Of a DNA stretch of 64,000 nt, positions 14,601 to 25,710 are shown piece by piece (positions within the stretch are counted from its first letter, which is position 1; each line of letters begins with the position of its first letter). This stretch comes from Omphiscola glabra. Taxonomy: Eukaryota > Mollusca > Gastropoda > Lymnaeidae. The position numbers were made by a program, and so were the translations under genes. The notes under the pieces were generated by a model that worked only from the letters and a program-made list of their open reading frames with translations, made no database searches and was not told the DNA's origin. Location: NCBI GenBank assembly GCA_964017045.1, contig OZ024802.1:28544793-28608792 (forward strand), read 5' to 3'.

Positions 14601-16632
14601 AACGTAAAGCTCCAGGTGGACTAACAGATCAGGAAATCAAGGTAATTAAAACCTCCGTTTATTTCTGAATTCTTTGAGAACTTATAATCAGAGTTTGCCT
14701 TTTAAAGCAAATGAGATTATGTTATCATTGTTAAGAAATAATCTCCAAGTCTTTTTATTCCTTTGGGTCTGTCTCATGGCTATAATAGTTAAAAGTTAGA
14801 CTTTTTTTCTTTTCATTGTCCATTTTTAAAAAAAAAATTTTTTAATTATATTTTTTAAATCTTTATATTAACTTCATTTTTGTTCGTGTGTTTCATTCTG
14901 TGTTTGTGGCGAAAAATCTTCGGAAGGCTAATTGACCAACTTATCGTAATCCTATCGAGCTGAAACTTGACCCATCACTAGTTGCTGATGACAACACATT
15001 CTATCATATTTTCAGCCCATCTCCCAAAAATCAGTTTTTCCTTTTGGTTCAAGGGGATGATGAAGGATATATGATTTCTTAAGAACTGTAGCCATCCCGT
15101 AGTTGCACAAAAATGCATATAAAGGATTTATAGGAAGATCTTTGTTTTTAGGGGTTTAATTATTCTAAAATTTAAAAAAAAATTAAAAAGAATTATTTTG
15201 ATTGTAAAATTTCAGTTGGTATAACGATGTCAAATTTTCTACAGGTATGCGAGCGAGTTCTTTTAGAGCTCTTCTGTCACCCATCCAGTGTACCCTTCCA
15301 GGAGCCAGTGAACAGAGTGGTGAGCTAGACATTTTAATTGGTCATTCTAGATATAACAATTGAACACGAATGAAAATTTAGGCTGTTTTTAAAACTCTGT
15401 TTTTAAAAAACTGTTTCATTAATTATTTCTTAATTCTTGCAATATATTAAATATATTTAATTTGCTTGTATATTAGTATTTTACCATAATTTCCCAACTC
15501 AACAGCAAGTACCAAATTACTACAAGATCATCTCACAGCCAATGGATTTCACCCAGATTCGGTGCAAGCTGCAGCGTAGGCACCACAACCATTACCACAG
15601 TATTAAAGGTTTCCTCTTTGATGTGCGCCAAGTCTTTGTCAACTGTGCCATTTACAACAAGGTAATTGAACAAAGTGTCTAATTTGAAAATCTAAAGCTT
15701 GTTGAACTCTTACACTGAACATTTTTAAAATGGGATTTGAATATGCTCAGCTATATGCTACAGTTTAATTGATACCTGGTATTAAAATTTTTAAAATTTA
15801 CTTTAAATCAAAATATTCACAATTACTTTGCTGGCAGTATTCAGTTACTTTGCTTGTTTCATAGAAATGAATGTTTAGCATCATGGTCTCATTATATTTG
15901 GCAATACTGTGTAAAAAAAATTTTGATTGAAAATGTAAAACTTGGTGAGCAAGCGGATGTGGTTCAACTTGGTACTATGCTGCAATGTTTGCTAACTAAG
16001 CTTGCCAACCACTCTGCACAAGTGTGAGCTTGTAGAGCTACCGAGAGTTAAGTGAAGACCATCAGATTGTTCTGACAGGCTCAGATCTATTGATTGTTCT
16101 TACAGCTTCAGATCTATTGATTGTTCTTACAGGCTCAGCTCTATTGATTGTTCTTACAGCCTCAGCTCTATTGATTGTTCTCACAGGCTCAGCTCTATGG
16201 CACAATTAATTATAACTGGCATATATATAGCCCCCATTACTCATTGGGTCCTAAAAAAAAATTAATTGTTATGATTTATTTCATCCTGTTCTGTGTCTGT
16301 AAGTGTGGTAAGTTGCTGTATAGAAGGCTTTTATTTGTAGCAGATAGACTTAAAACTTAGCTATAATAAATAAACAAGTGCATATTGTATGAAGTGTTCC
16401 TTATTGTAATTCTTACTGTCCCCAGGCTGGCTCTGAAGTAGGCAAGGCTGGTAAAATCGTGAGAGCTCTGTTTGAGTCAATAGTTGAGCGTCTGATGCCC
16501 CAGTATCTGAGCTTTGTGAAAGAAAACCCTACACCTTGCTTCAGTGCCCTGCAACAGAAAATTGACCCTGAAGTGTCCACTCTGGATGAGGCAGAGGCTA
16601 GCTCACCCAAGAGACCAAGATTGGATGAATGA
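2391..16632 (+). CDS. TIF1-family transcriptional regulator (TRIM24/TRIM33/Bonus-like), 5'-partial, 17 coding exons
   Basis: Nuclear chromatin co-regulator of the TIF1 group (vertebrate TRIM24/28/33/66, fly Bonus), which combines RING E3 activity with histone reading. Seen in order in the 862 visible residues: last RING ligands CPVC (residues 1-4), B-box 1 (about 38-80), B-box 2 (98-137), coiled coil (138-300) ending in the family motif [10 protein letters not shown], a low-complexity Pro/Ser/Gln linker, PHD finger (about 645-690), bromodomain (about 718-800) and a basic C-terminus SPKRPRLDE. All exon junctions are GT/AG and all phases join without a stop. The RING start and initiator Met are missing and presumably lie in an exon to the left. 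PHD plus bromodomain together exclude ordinary TRIM proteins. I cannot assign it to a single vertebrate paralogue; an invertebrate pro-orthologue is likely. Confidence 0.93.
2642..6244. other. TIF1 intron
   Basis: AT-rich intron with one 28-bp minisatellite at 4168-4279. Nothing else recognisable. Confidence 0.8.
4168..4279. repeat. 28-bp minisatellite, 4 copies
   Basis: Unit GAAACATCACCAGCCCCATC plus CACCCCTT, four head-to-tail copies with a few substitutions and no length change. Confidence 0.95.
6245..6406 (+). CDS. TIF1 exon: B-box 2
   Basis: A phase 0-0 exon of 54 codons after a CTCTCAG acceptor. It carries the C-H-C-C-D-C-H-H B-box 2 ligands ([24 protein letters not shown]), very close to the TRIM24/33 B-box 2. 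It ends at GATCAG/gtaatt. Confidence 0.93.
6505..6924. mobile_element. decayed hAT-like MITE
   Basis: Begins CAGGGGTGCCA and ends TGGCACCCATC, inverted repeats matching at 9 of 11 positions. Flanked by CAAATACC and CAAGTACA, which agree at 6 of 8 positions as an aged 8-bp target duplication. No reading frame inside. The outer limits depend on this imperfect symmetry. Confidence 0.45.
7371..7402. repeat. perfect 14-bp inverted repeat with 4-base loop
   Basis: AGGAAATTCGCTAG, loop TCCT, then CTAGCGAATTTCCT. All 14 stem pairs match, in a TIF1 intron. Confidence 0.9.
9058..9197. repeat. 35-bp minisatellite, 4 copies
   Basis: Unit starting GAAACTATACATTTTAACGC repeated four times in exact register in a TIF1 intron; the last copy has small changes. 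Confidence 0.95.
9759..9941 (+). CDS. TIF1 exon: coiled coil, first part
   Basis: 61 codons, phase 0-0, flanked by an aacatcag acceptor and a CAG/gtgaga donor. The peptide is rich in K, E and Q with heptad-like Leu/Ile spacing ([12 protein letters not shown] to VKGIRQ). This matches the RBCC coiled coil that follows B-box 2 in the family and mediates oligomerisation. Confidence 0.88.
10335..10547 (+). CDS. TIF1 exon: coiled coil, second part
   Basis: 71 codons, phase 0-0. It contains the end of the coiled coil and the motif [15 protein letters not shown], which corresponds to the conserved SGSS-ALLYSK segment at the end of the TIF1 coiled coil. This helps separate the protein from other TRIM families. 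Confidence 0.9.
10750..10980 (+). CDS. TIF1 exon: post-coiled-coil region
   Basis: 77 codons, phase 0-0. The first half ([20 protein letters not shown] to GAIFVNG) resembles the conserved region after the coiled coil in TIF1 proteins. The second half is Gly/Ser/Gln-rich linker. Donor is AATCAG/gtaatt. Confidence 0.88.
11117..11297 (+). CDS. TIF1 exon: proline/serine-rich linker 1
   Basis: 60 codons plus one base (phase 0-1), after a TTTCAG acceptor. Low-complexity peptide with a PPAPPN run, a GGGGS run and [13 protein letters not shown]. No domain is recognisable, as expected for the disordered centre of TIF1 proteins. Confidence 0.85.
11559..11632 (+). CDS. TIF1 exon: glutamine-rich linker 2
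   Basis: 74-bp exon (phase 1-0) with acceptor ATTTTCAG and donor CAG/gtaaag. Encodes a short segment ending in a QQQQ run. Supported by phase continuity and splice sites rather than by homology. Confidence 0.8.
11863..11944 (+). CDS. TIF1 exon: linker 3
   Basis: 82-bp exon (phase 0-1) preceded by a strong polypyrimidine tract ending CCCCCAG and followed by gtaagc. Encodes a Pro/Arg/His-rich peptide ([18 protein letters not shown]). No domain. Confidence 0.8.
12590..12728 (+). CDS. TIF1 exon: linker 4
   Basis: 139-bp exon (phase 1-2), acceptor TTCTCTCAG, donor gtaaga. The first codon AGA is completed across the junction; the other frames hit a stop. Encodes a Ser/Pro/His-rich stretch with SP and TP dipeptides ([23 protein letters not shown]). 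Confidence 0.85.
13007..13127 (+). CDS. TIF1 exon: linker 5 with two SUMO-consensus motifs
   Basis: 121-bp exon (phase 2-0). Encodes [19 protein letters not shown] and then [14 protein letters not shown] and MKTE both fit the hydrophobic-K-x-E SUMO consensus. Vertebrate TIF1 proteins have SUMO acceptor lysines in the equivalent region before the PHD finger. That these are used is inference. Confidence 0.87.
13267..13287 (+). CDS. TIF1 candidate 21-bp microexon (KQSETVL)
   Basis: Seven codons between TTTCATTTCAG and gtgagt, both strong splice signals. Phase is 0-0, so inclusion or skipping keeps the frame with both neighbours. No homology can be used at this size; the call rests on the paired sites and the phase match. 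Confidence 0.6.
13544..13715 (+). CDS. TIF1 exon: linker 6
   Basis: 172-bp exon (phase 0-1), acceptor ACTCTCAG, donor gtaaat. Encodes [20 protein letters not shown] followed by a Ser/Thr/Pro-rich segment with TPRTSPGPS. An internal GAG/gtaatc at about 13568 could act as an alternative donor. Confidence 0.85.
14013..14226 (+). CDS. TIF1 exon: start of PHD finger
   Basis: 214-bp exon (phase 1-2) after CTCTTGCAG. Contains the first six zinc ligands of a C4HC3 PHD finger: CACC, CCDRC and FHLQC around NGGDVLCC, followed by HIPELSAVP. Closely similar to the TRIM24/33 PHD, which reads unmodified H3K4 tails. Donor is CCAAG/gtgtgt. Confidence 0.93.
14533..14641 (+). CDS. TIF1 exon: end of PHD finger and linker to bromodomain
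   Basis: 109-bp exon (phase 2-0) after [22 protein letters not shown] supplies the last Cys pair (CTIC). Vertebrate relatives usually have Trp (GEWICTFC) where this protein has Phe (GSFVCTIC). A basic NGKRKAPGG stretch follows. Confidence 0.9.
15245..15319 (+). CDS. TIF1 exon: bromodomain helix Z and start of ZA loop
   Basis: 25 codons, phase 0-0, acceptor [28 protein letters not shown] matches the TIF1 start [20 protein letters not shown]. The VPFQEPV part is the ZA-loop shelf. Confidence 0.9.
15506..15661 (+). CDS. TIF1 exon: bromodomain core
   Basis: 52 codons, phase 0-0. Contains [14 protein letters not shown], the signature of helix A and the ZA loop, then [15 protein letters not shown]. 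The Asn of the NxxxxN segment, which contacts acetyl-lysine in this fold, is retained. An insertion of several His residues (RRHHNHYH) is seen in the AB region. Confidence 0.93.
16064..16196. repeat. 26-27-bp minisatellite, about 5 copies
   Basis: Unit CTCAGCTCTATTGATTGTTC plus TTACAGG, in the last TIF1 intron. Confidence 0.9.
16426..16632 (+). CDS. TIF1 last coding exon: bromodomain helix C and C-terminus
   Basis: 69 codons including TGA, after [30 protein letters not shown] matches helix C of the TIF1 bromodomain. The tail ends in SPKRPRLDE, a short basic patch that could help nuclear import. Confidence 0.92.
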   Translation, partial: AGSEVGKAGKIVRALFESIVERLMPQYLSFVKENPTPCFSALQQKIDPEVSTLDEAEASSPKRPRLDE

Positions 16633-17526
16633 CCGAAAGAAATCAACTAATGAGATTGTGATCTAATCTGGTTTAGAAACTTGAAACACAGTCTTGTGTT
16701 CTGTACAGTAAATAAGACACCAAATCCTTACATGTTACAGAAATAACTGGATTATCAAAGAGTATATATCCTTTTTCCCCCCATGGACATTTAATGAAAG
16801 TTGTGGTGCTTGTGTGACTAAATGGCATTCGTTCATGGATTATTATAAGACTGACCCACACAAGAGTTGTGTTGGTTTTGAATACAGTTAGTTGATGTGT
16901 TTAGTGGACATACTATGTCAGGTCTTGTGCCATTATTTCACTGTTGAAACTGTTGTATGGACACCTGTGAAACTCCTCAACTCAAATCTCTGGATGATGT
17001 CAAGTCGTATTCCTTAGTTGTGCATCAGCAACTCAAACTTGGTGGATGTCTATCCATTAGACTGCAGTGGCGCATCCCCATGCAAACCTTTTGCTGGTCA
17101 TTCTAAGAAGATGCTGTGTAAATAATGAAGCTGTTGGCATGAACAAGAAATGCAAGTAAAACTTTGCTGGTCAACATTTAGTAGCTTTCATTTCTAATAA
17201 ATGTAAACTTTGATACCTATAGTAGAAGGATGAAAGCCTGCCTAATTTCACCATGGCCTGGACTATAAACCACAGTGTGTGCTGGATGAATTGTTAAGTT
17301 ATTTGAAATGATATAAATTCTATGCCTGGACTATAAACCACAGTGTGTGCTGGATGAAATATTAAGTTATTTGAACTGATGTTTACATTCTATGCCTGGA
17401 CTGTTAAAATTAGACCTCCCTTGTAGTACATTGCCTGGTGGCAATCTGAACTTGTAGTACATCGTCGGGTGGCAATCTAAACTTGTAATGCATTGTCTGG
17501 TGGCAATCTGAACTTGTAGTACATCA
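16633..17526 (+). other. probable TIF1 3' UTR with two tandem-repeat blocks
   Basis: Non-coding sequence after the TGA. A 68-69-bp unit (GCCTGGACTATAAACCACAG and onward) is repeated between about 17255 and 17405, the last copy cut short. A 31-bp unit with TTGTAGTACATTGCCTGG occurs about 3.5 times at 17421-17526. UTR status depends on which poly(A) signal is used. Confidence 0.5.
17196..17201 (+). terminator. candidate poly(A) signal for the TIF1 gene
   Basis: AATAAA 564 bp after the stop codon. Another AATAAA at 18288-18293 is an alternative. The region is AT-rich, so chance hexamers are common. Confidence 0.3.
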
Positions 17527-20500
17527 CTGCACTTGTAAATTATTTACTTTGTATGCTGTACCTTTGACCATTCTATCCACTTCATAAGCTCATGTATCAT
17601 TTACTATTGATTTTTTGTTTACATGAATCTTTTACTGTTAATTTTTTTACCTAGGTTTACCATCTTCACCATCAGGATGGTCCAATGAAGATGTTTGACA
17701 TTAAGTTACTATTAAATATCTTTTCTAGATCTCAATTAACATATGTTTTTATTCCAACAAAATTCAAAGGTCAACAATTTACATTAAATGGAGAAGGCAT
17801 TTTTTTTTCTTCTTCTAACCCTCGCTTTTAAAAATGTTGGACACTTTCATTTTCTGCAATTGCTATCAGCATTATCATCTCCATCATCTGTGCTCTTTGT
17901 CTCTCAAGCTTACTCTTTGTCTCTCAAACTTCATGCCATCAAATTTTGATGACGACCCAGAATATAAATTATTATTTAAGCCAATTGTGAACATTTTATG
18001 TTCATTTGTGGAGGCTCTCTGCTAGTGGATTTTAATAGAGTATTTAAATATTGTTTAAATGCATGACTTGTTATCAATGCTTGCAGGGCGTTGACATTTA
18101 AAAACAAAAATTGAATACTTGTAACATGTTCATGCCTTTAGGTTACATAAAAGAATGTTAATTTAGCCACTGGAAAATGAAACAAAAATGTGGGGGGAAT
18201 TTTTAAGGGTTTTCATATTAAAAGCTCATTGCATTGAAGCATTTATCTCAAAATAACCACAATAACTTGATCAATTCATTATCATTCAATAAACACGGCA
18301 TTTAAGTTTTGGGACAAAGTGCAAAATATTCAATTTAAAGCAATTATTTTATTCTACAAATAATTTGAGACTTCAATTCATAATATGAAGTCCTAGAAAT
18401 TAAATTTTCTTTTTTCTCCTCATTAATAAAAGAAAAATTAATTGGGTTAATGACATTTTACTTGTTAAGTAGAAAATTAAATTATGAGAGTAGCCTTTAA
18501 AAAAATTCATATAATAAGCTTTCTTCTTTAAATAACAAAACCAAATTTTTTACAAAAGATGTTGGTATTTGAAAAGAAATATTTAAATTTTAAAACTAAT
18601 TTTTTTTTTTTTTTTTTGCTGAATACCAATGGGATGAAATATAGCATAAAAACAACTGAAATAATTTGTGTTGTTTTATTGTTGTACTTAATGAATTCAA
18701 TAAAAAGATTTGACTTTCTTACTTTTGTACTTCCGCCTCATTGAAAAAGAACATCCCTAGATGTAATAGCTATTAAAAATTCTTATGTATGTAAATACTG
18801 TATATACAGATGATTACTTTGTTTCTCTTTGTTGTCATCTTAAATATATAACAAAAAATATTCAATTTTGATAATTTTAAAAATTAGTTACAATGATATT
18901 TTTTCAAAAAAACATTTTTGTGGTATCCATTGTTTGAAATGGTTACGCTGTGGAAATGACCTGTCCAATACATGTCACCTTGGGTTTAGCATTCATTAAT
19001 CCTTTCAGATTTAAAGGTCAACAGTTCCATTGATTAATTTTGCATTTAAAAAGAAATCATTCAATTAATTAGATTCCCATATTCTCACTAAAGGTAAGCA
19101 TAAATTCTTGCCAATCAATATGTTCATTAGCAAAAATAAAAGTCATTCTTCATGTGGCTAATCTTGTTTGATCTCCTTATTTCTGAAATTTTCTGTTTGG
19201 TCTGAAAATTTTCTTCTGAACAATAATTGATAAATAGCCAGAAAATTTGTTAAACCATTGCTACTTCTGCTTCTACCTCTCTCAAAATCTGTTTCCACTT
19301 CCATGTGAAATGTCAGTATTGCTCAATCTTCCACCACAAAAAAGAATTCCTTAAAATACTGCGTTTGTTGTGAGAGCACTTAATTTTTTTTTTTAAACCT
19401 TCCTTCTAAATTAGAGTTAAGCTGTCTTGTAATTAATTCTTTAATTATTATTTTGGCATATGAAGTTAGTTTGGCCTTCTTGTTTTCTTTGAGACATTCA
19501 GAAATTCTGTTGCAAGTTTTTATATACATGGCAAACAAGCAGACTTGGGTGTATTCTCTTGATTTTAAAATTGCTGAATTTACATCACTTGAAAAAAACC
19601 AGCAGATTGTTTGCTTGTCCAGACAGTTAAAATGGCTTAACACTGAAGTTTTACAATTCAAATATACCAATGGCTGTGTGTGTGCACGCAAGTGCTTATG
19701 AAACTCAGTTTTTTTTGCCAATGCTCTCTCTGACGCTGAGGCTTAATTATTCAAAACTTTGATGGTTAAAGTCGCTGAGTGACAACATTTTTAGAATGAT
19801 TTAACCTTGAAAAAAATTGAAAATATATTGAAAAAACTGCTCCTATTAATTAATAACTAACAAAACTTTTGACACAGCACTTTTTTTTCTTGTTATAAAA
19901 TGTTTTCCCTGAAGCCACTTCGGAAAATAAATGCACTAAAGATTTTAAAAAAAAAATTAAATAATTTAATGTAAAAGAAAAAATGTATCCATAACGTTTT
20001 TTTATTTAAAAGTAAGCTAGTTTATGCAGTGATGCATTGAGAATGTTTTAATTTTTTTTTTTGTGTGTATTAGTATTAGTCATTAAAAAAAAATTATTCG
20101 ATGCATTAAACTTTGATGCGCACACTTAAAAAATAGTTTATTTTCATTCACGAGTCACATCATGACTCCAATTATTATACAGTTGTTACAAAAACAAGGA
20201 ACTTTAAATAGGAATATTGAGAATAAAGTGCCACCTCTGGAAGCATTTCTTTACAATCACTCTGGGCTCATTACAGTATTTAGCATGGTTGCTTCAGTTC
20301 ATTCAGAAATCTAACTATTGACAACCTACAATTATTTCCACAGAGTGGATTTTGATAACTTATTTATTTCTTGAAGAAAAGGCTTAGTTTGTGATGTGTA
20401 AACTTGGTGCAATTCTAGAAGTTCCATCTAAAACTTTTTCACCAGCAACCCATACTTGTAACTTATCAAACTTTTTCCTACAAAGGAGATAAGATTTATT

Positions 20501-21235
20501 GTCATTATCACTGGTTTTCTTTCATTATTAACAAAAATTGGGCATTTTAATTTTAGAAAACTTACTTTGTAAAATAGTGTGGAAAACAATGTAAAAATCA
20601 AAACCCACTTTACACACAAACTAGGTGGGACAAAATACATGCATGCATTCATATATTTCTCCTTGAATTTTTAAATATAAAGTGTATATTTTGTATATTT
20701 GGGAAAGGTGAGGGTCATTAGGTGATGGAGTCAGTACTTTTATATGTCTTATTTTGGTTTGCTCCAAAATTGTTTTCATATTTATTGAAATCCATAAAAA
20801 AAAATGCATTGTAACATTTAACAAAGCATTTCAAATAATTGAACCATTACCACATGTATGCTTTAATGTTAATGCTCTTATCTTTGTACTGTATAAGATG
20901 TCCATTCACATCTGTTTTAGTGCTTAAATTTTTGTCTCTTTTTGTCTCTATGTATTTAATAAGTATTTGTATTACTTGTGGTTGGACTTGGTACCATAAT
21001 TCACTCGTTGGCAGTAGAGTGCAGCCGTCAATGATTTGCGCTGAACTATCTCAATAATTCATTTGACTATATAATATAGTTAATCTGTGCAAAATAAATA
21101 ATTTTTAAAAACTCAATAACAGATCACTATTTCCTTTATTTGTCCAAGTCTTTGTGTTATAAAATCTATTGCTCATGTCAGTGTGGTTATATTGTCTTTC
21201 CAACTAATATCCCTAGGTTAAACAAACTACTAAAT

Positions 21236-21399
21236 CAGTGCTTCTCAAACTTTTCATTGTGATAAACTGCCAATAGAAATTTATCGGCATTGCAGTAAGG
21301 ATCAGATGCACGATTTATTGATTGATCATATTTGATATTCTTAAGTTTAACTGGGACTGGTGACCGGATGCTTGCCTACCACTACTTTAAGAAGCACTG
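21236..21399. mobile_element. hAT-like MITE, 164 bp
   Basis: Terminal inverted repeats CAGTGCTTCTCAAA and (right end, inverted) CAGTGCTTCTTAAA match at 13 of 14 positions, typical of hAT-Charlie-type ends. Flanks (TACTAAAT, AACTTTGT) show no convincing 8-bp duplication, so the insertion is old or the flanks have changed. Confidence 0.6.
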
Positions 21400-24300
21400 A
21401 ACTTTGTCTTAAAGTTTTTAAAATAAAGCAACAAACGATTCAGTTCCTTACAGAATTGTTCCATAAAGTTAAGCACTATCTATTCATTCAATGTTAATAA
21501 AGCGTTACTTGCACCAATATGGTGTGCTTCCAATCTACAGATGTCAATTTTAAAATTTACACCAATACTAATGTAATGATCTGATCAATTTAAAATGCAT
21601 TAAATGAAAAAAATATTTCATGACTAAATTTTGGTTGCTTATATTGGGATGGCCATAGAAGGCCTAAAACAAAAAGATTTTAGGGATTGAATAACTGCTT
21701 TATTAATTACTTTACTGAGTAAAGTAAGAAACTAAACTGTAGGTACAACCGTTGAATTTGGGGACATTATTATAGAGGTGGTACAAAAACAAAGAAGCAG
21801 GCCTGTTGTTTGTAATACTGTACTGTTTTACTTTTTAGCAAAGCATAAATCATTAAATGATGTAGGTTTGCTATCAAAAGTCTTATACTTATTGGTTAAA
21901 TAAAAATTTTTTTTTTTACAGTTTGAAAATCCTGAAAGGTGGTTTTAAAGTTGTTCTTTTCTTTAACTTAACCCCCCTTAAAATTTTATGTTGCTAATCT
22001 CTTCGATATCTTTTTAAACTGCAATTTACTCAAACCACATGGGCGATAAAGTCTTGAAACACCCAGTTGTCCAACTGTTTCACTGTTTGTACAGTACAGA
22101 CTTCAATGCCTAGTTGTTTGGAATGAGGTGATGAAAACACCAACCGTGTCAATTCTAATCCCAGAGCCACTCATTTTGCTAGATTTATAATGATATTTTG
22201 TTTAATATTTTTGTACATCATTAAAGATGGCTTTTATTCATTTAAAAACAAACATTTTGAAGCGCAGCTATTCAAACTTTTTAGCAATATTTTTTCCTAT
22301 CATTTTAAATCTGATTTTAATCTTCATCAGTTTTGTATACAAAATAAAAAGCATTAAGTTTTAGATATTAACACTACTTACCAATGATTTACACAGATTT
22401 TGTACTTAACTTGCTAACTTTTCTTTGAAAAAAAAAATAAACAAAAAGGTTTCAACCTACAAAATTTAAAAGACTAAGAAACTAAAACAAAATTTTTGGT
22501 TATTTTTGTGTGTGTGTGTGTAAACTTAAAAACATAGCATTTTAAAATTTTATTGAGCAATAAATTTTTATATTGCATACAATGTAATATGGTAGTGATG
22601 TAACCAATTTGAAAGATTTAGTATATTAAAACGTGAGTTAGGAAAATAAAAAGGTGCACACAGCCAAATGTTATTTTTAGTTACAAACTTGTTAGTATTC
22701 AACAATGGTGATTGCGTTATGTACAGACAGATCCAGATGCTTAAATACATTTGTAAGCCAACATTACGTTAAACAAATTAAATGACATTTTCAATTTGCT
22801 AAACTGTCAAACTGCAATGTCACATGTCAATAAATACATTCACAATTATGTATCTATCAGGTTTTGTTGTTTTATATAGATGTCAGTATGACCAATTTGT
22901 AACTACTTCATTCGAGGGGGATATGTATATTTATATATGGTATGGTTTTGTTTAGACTTTGGTTTAGGTAATGGATCATTTTATATCTCTAGAAATTAGA
23001 ATGGTACAGAGCTGAAATTTGCTAAGCAACTTGGTGCTTCTTTAATCTCAGTCTTTATCAATATTTGGGGGATCCTTGATTTAACTATTGTTATATGCAA
23101 AAACGCTACTTAAGTTTTTGAATTGGAAGAGAAAATATTGCAGCAAATCATCTTGAATTGACTTTCCATTTGTGTTTAATTGACAAAAGTGCCGTCTTTC
23201 TATCAACTGAATGACCACATTTTGAATAGGAAAATTAAGTTGAGAATGCACTTTGTGGTGCATCCTTAAAACCAACTAGAACAGGTATAATTTGAATGTA
23301 CATCATAGGCCACATTGGCAACAAAAAATATCTGCAGGCAACTCTTAAAGAGTAGTCAAATTTTCTATACCTAAAAGTGAAACTGAAATAAACACAAAAA
23401 TGTATCTGTTTAATTGTGCTGAAAAATTTTCTTATAAAAAGCATAAGTACAAAAAGATAATAAAAAATCCCATGAACTTGAACAATATGCCAACAAAGGA
23501 ATGCATTATTAAACATGGACAGTAATATTTTTTTTCTTCAACATATATTTCTTAAACTTAATCTGCTGGAAGGATTTTTAACAAAGCTGAATAATTTTAT
23601 TTAGCAGTGGACATTTTAAAAATATTGTTTGTACAGTTAAACCTAGAACAAAGGCAAGATTAGGTTCCAGAACTAGTTGTGGATCTGGAGGTATCGCGAA
23701 TGTTTGTGACGAGTCACTAAAAATGCTAATGTCTGGAGTTGATCCCCTAATGATTTTTATTACAATTTTATTTTATAAATAAAATATAAAAACTTATAAA
23801 TTACTTTAAAATTGAACACAAACACATTTTACAAATACGTGAAAAAAATGTCACGAATGCAAGTTAGTTAGGCTTTAATTGGGAAAGGTGGGCAATAGGC
23901 TCCAATTGGGCAAGGTGTGCAACATGCGAGAAACTCGAACTGCTCTGGATCCAGACTAGAGGATTCCATGCATCACTGACTTACCCCCAGGTGTTGCCTT
24001 GCCTTACACCTGCCCTGACCCATTCATCCAAAACCCAGGGCACCAAACACATGGAGGCACTCCACCGTCAAACATTATGTACTGGTTAATATTTTCTTAA
24101 GGGTTGCCAGATACACATTTTTTGTGCGCCTGTGTAGATTTGTATAGTTGCTTCTTAAGTATTGGTTGCAACACAATTTCAGAGAAAAAACTCCTACCAC
24201 GTGTGGTCAGGTGGAAGCTGACTAAGGATTTACCTTTGTGCTATGCATGTTGGTCTGCACAAGTTTTTGGAGAGAGGAACAAAGTTAAAATATCAAACTG

Positions 24301-25275
24301 AAAATAAATACTTTAGTTTTCATAAATGCCCCTTTTAATATTTATATTAGAAGACATTGTTTACTTTCTTATTGTTTGGTTTTATTTTTAGAACAAATTT
24401 TAATCCTTTAACTTTACTATGATAAAATGGATTCTTTTACTTAAATTTTTGTGTCATGAATAACGGGAAATTTTGCTCAGAACCAGAATTATTAAAGGCA
24501 AGAATACATTTTAAAACTTATATTGCAACGCCAAATGTCAAAATTTATTTCATTAAAAAAAATATATAAAAAAAACAACCAAGGGCTTCATTTGGGAATC
24601 CTGCAAAAAAAAAAAGCACACTAAAAACAATAAGAATAAGATAGAGCAGAATATTTTAATTGTTCTGCCAATCCTATGCCAAGGAAGAATTTAATTTAGC
24701 CAAGCAAATACCATAGATGTTTTCGTGTTTTAAAGTTAAACTGACTGCTTTAATTTTGTGATTTAGGCTTATTAGGCCTAATATTTCACATGAACAACAG
24801 AACAAAACAAATACAGGACAAAATTAAGGAATGAACTATAAATTATTTTAAATAGTTTAGTCATTTGAAAACCTTAATTTTTTGCCTTCAACAATAAATA
24901 CATTATACGGTGTGTGGTGGCCTACCTGTCTTTTGATCGCATGGTTAGTACCTATGCCAAAAAATATTATTCTTATCTGAATTAGAGGTGATCCATGCAC
25001 CACATACAAACAATTGTTTCTATAAACAAAAATATCGCTTAAAAATCTGCCATGGTTATTGGTTCATGTATATAATAACCAGTATGGAAACAGGATGGCT
25101 AACCAACGGGATAAAATCCCTGTGTCGGAACTCAACAATCAAGGCAGCAGTTTGACTAAGAAACAGCACAATTCTGGTGAAGTGATTCCTATATCTGGCA
25201 TAAGCAGAGTAAGCCTTACACACTTGATTGAAATAAATAGACAAAATGTTCACTTAAGTTTATGACAAAAGTACA

Positions 25276-25710
25276 GCCAACCATGTGGACATGTTAAATT
25301 TTAATAAGATCATTAGCCAACCATGTGGACATGTTAAATGTTAATAAGATCATTAGCCAACCATGTGGACATGTTAAATGTTAATAAGATCATTAGCCAA
25401 CCACATGGATATGTTCAATGTAAATAAGATCATTAGCCAACCACATGGATATGTTCAATGTAAATAAGATCATTAGCCAACCACATGGATATGTTCAATG
25501 TTAAGATCATTAGCCAACCATGTGAATATGTTCAATGTTAATAAGATCATTAGCCAACCACATGGATATGCTCAATGTTAATAAGATCATTAGCCAACCA
25601 CAAGGATATGTTCAATGTTAAGATCATTAGCCAACCACGTGGATATATTCAATGTTAATAAGATCATTAGCCAACCACATGGATATGCTCAATGTTAATA
25701 AGATCATTAG
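25276..25710. repeat. 36-40-bp minisatellite, about 11 copies
   Basis: Unit GCCAACCACATGGATATGTT then CAATGTTAATAAGATCATTA. Copies differ by substitutions and by loss of four bases (ATAA) in some units. Confidence 0.95.

Noticed and set aside
19380..19721. 113-codon frame on the - strand between the genes
   Set aside because: Low-complexity Lys/Asn-rich peptide in AT-rich DNA, with a competing frame on the other strand; no homology recognised.
25056..25265. Overlapping 65-68-codon frames on both strands
   Set aside because: No recognisable domain, no splice sites matching either gene and no codon-use signal; treated as chance.
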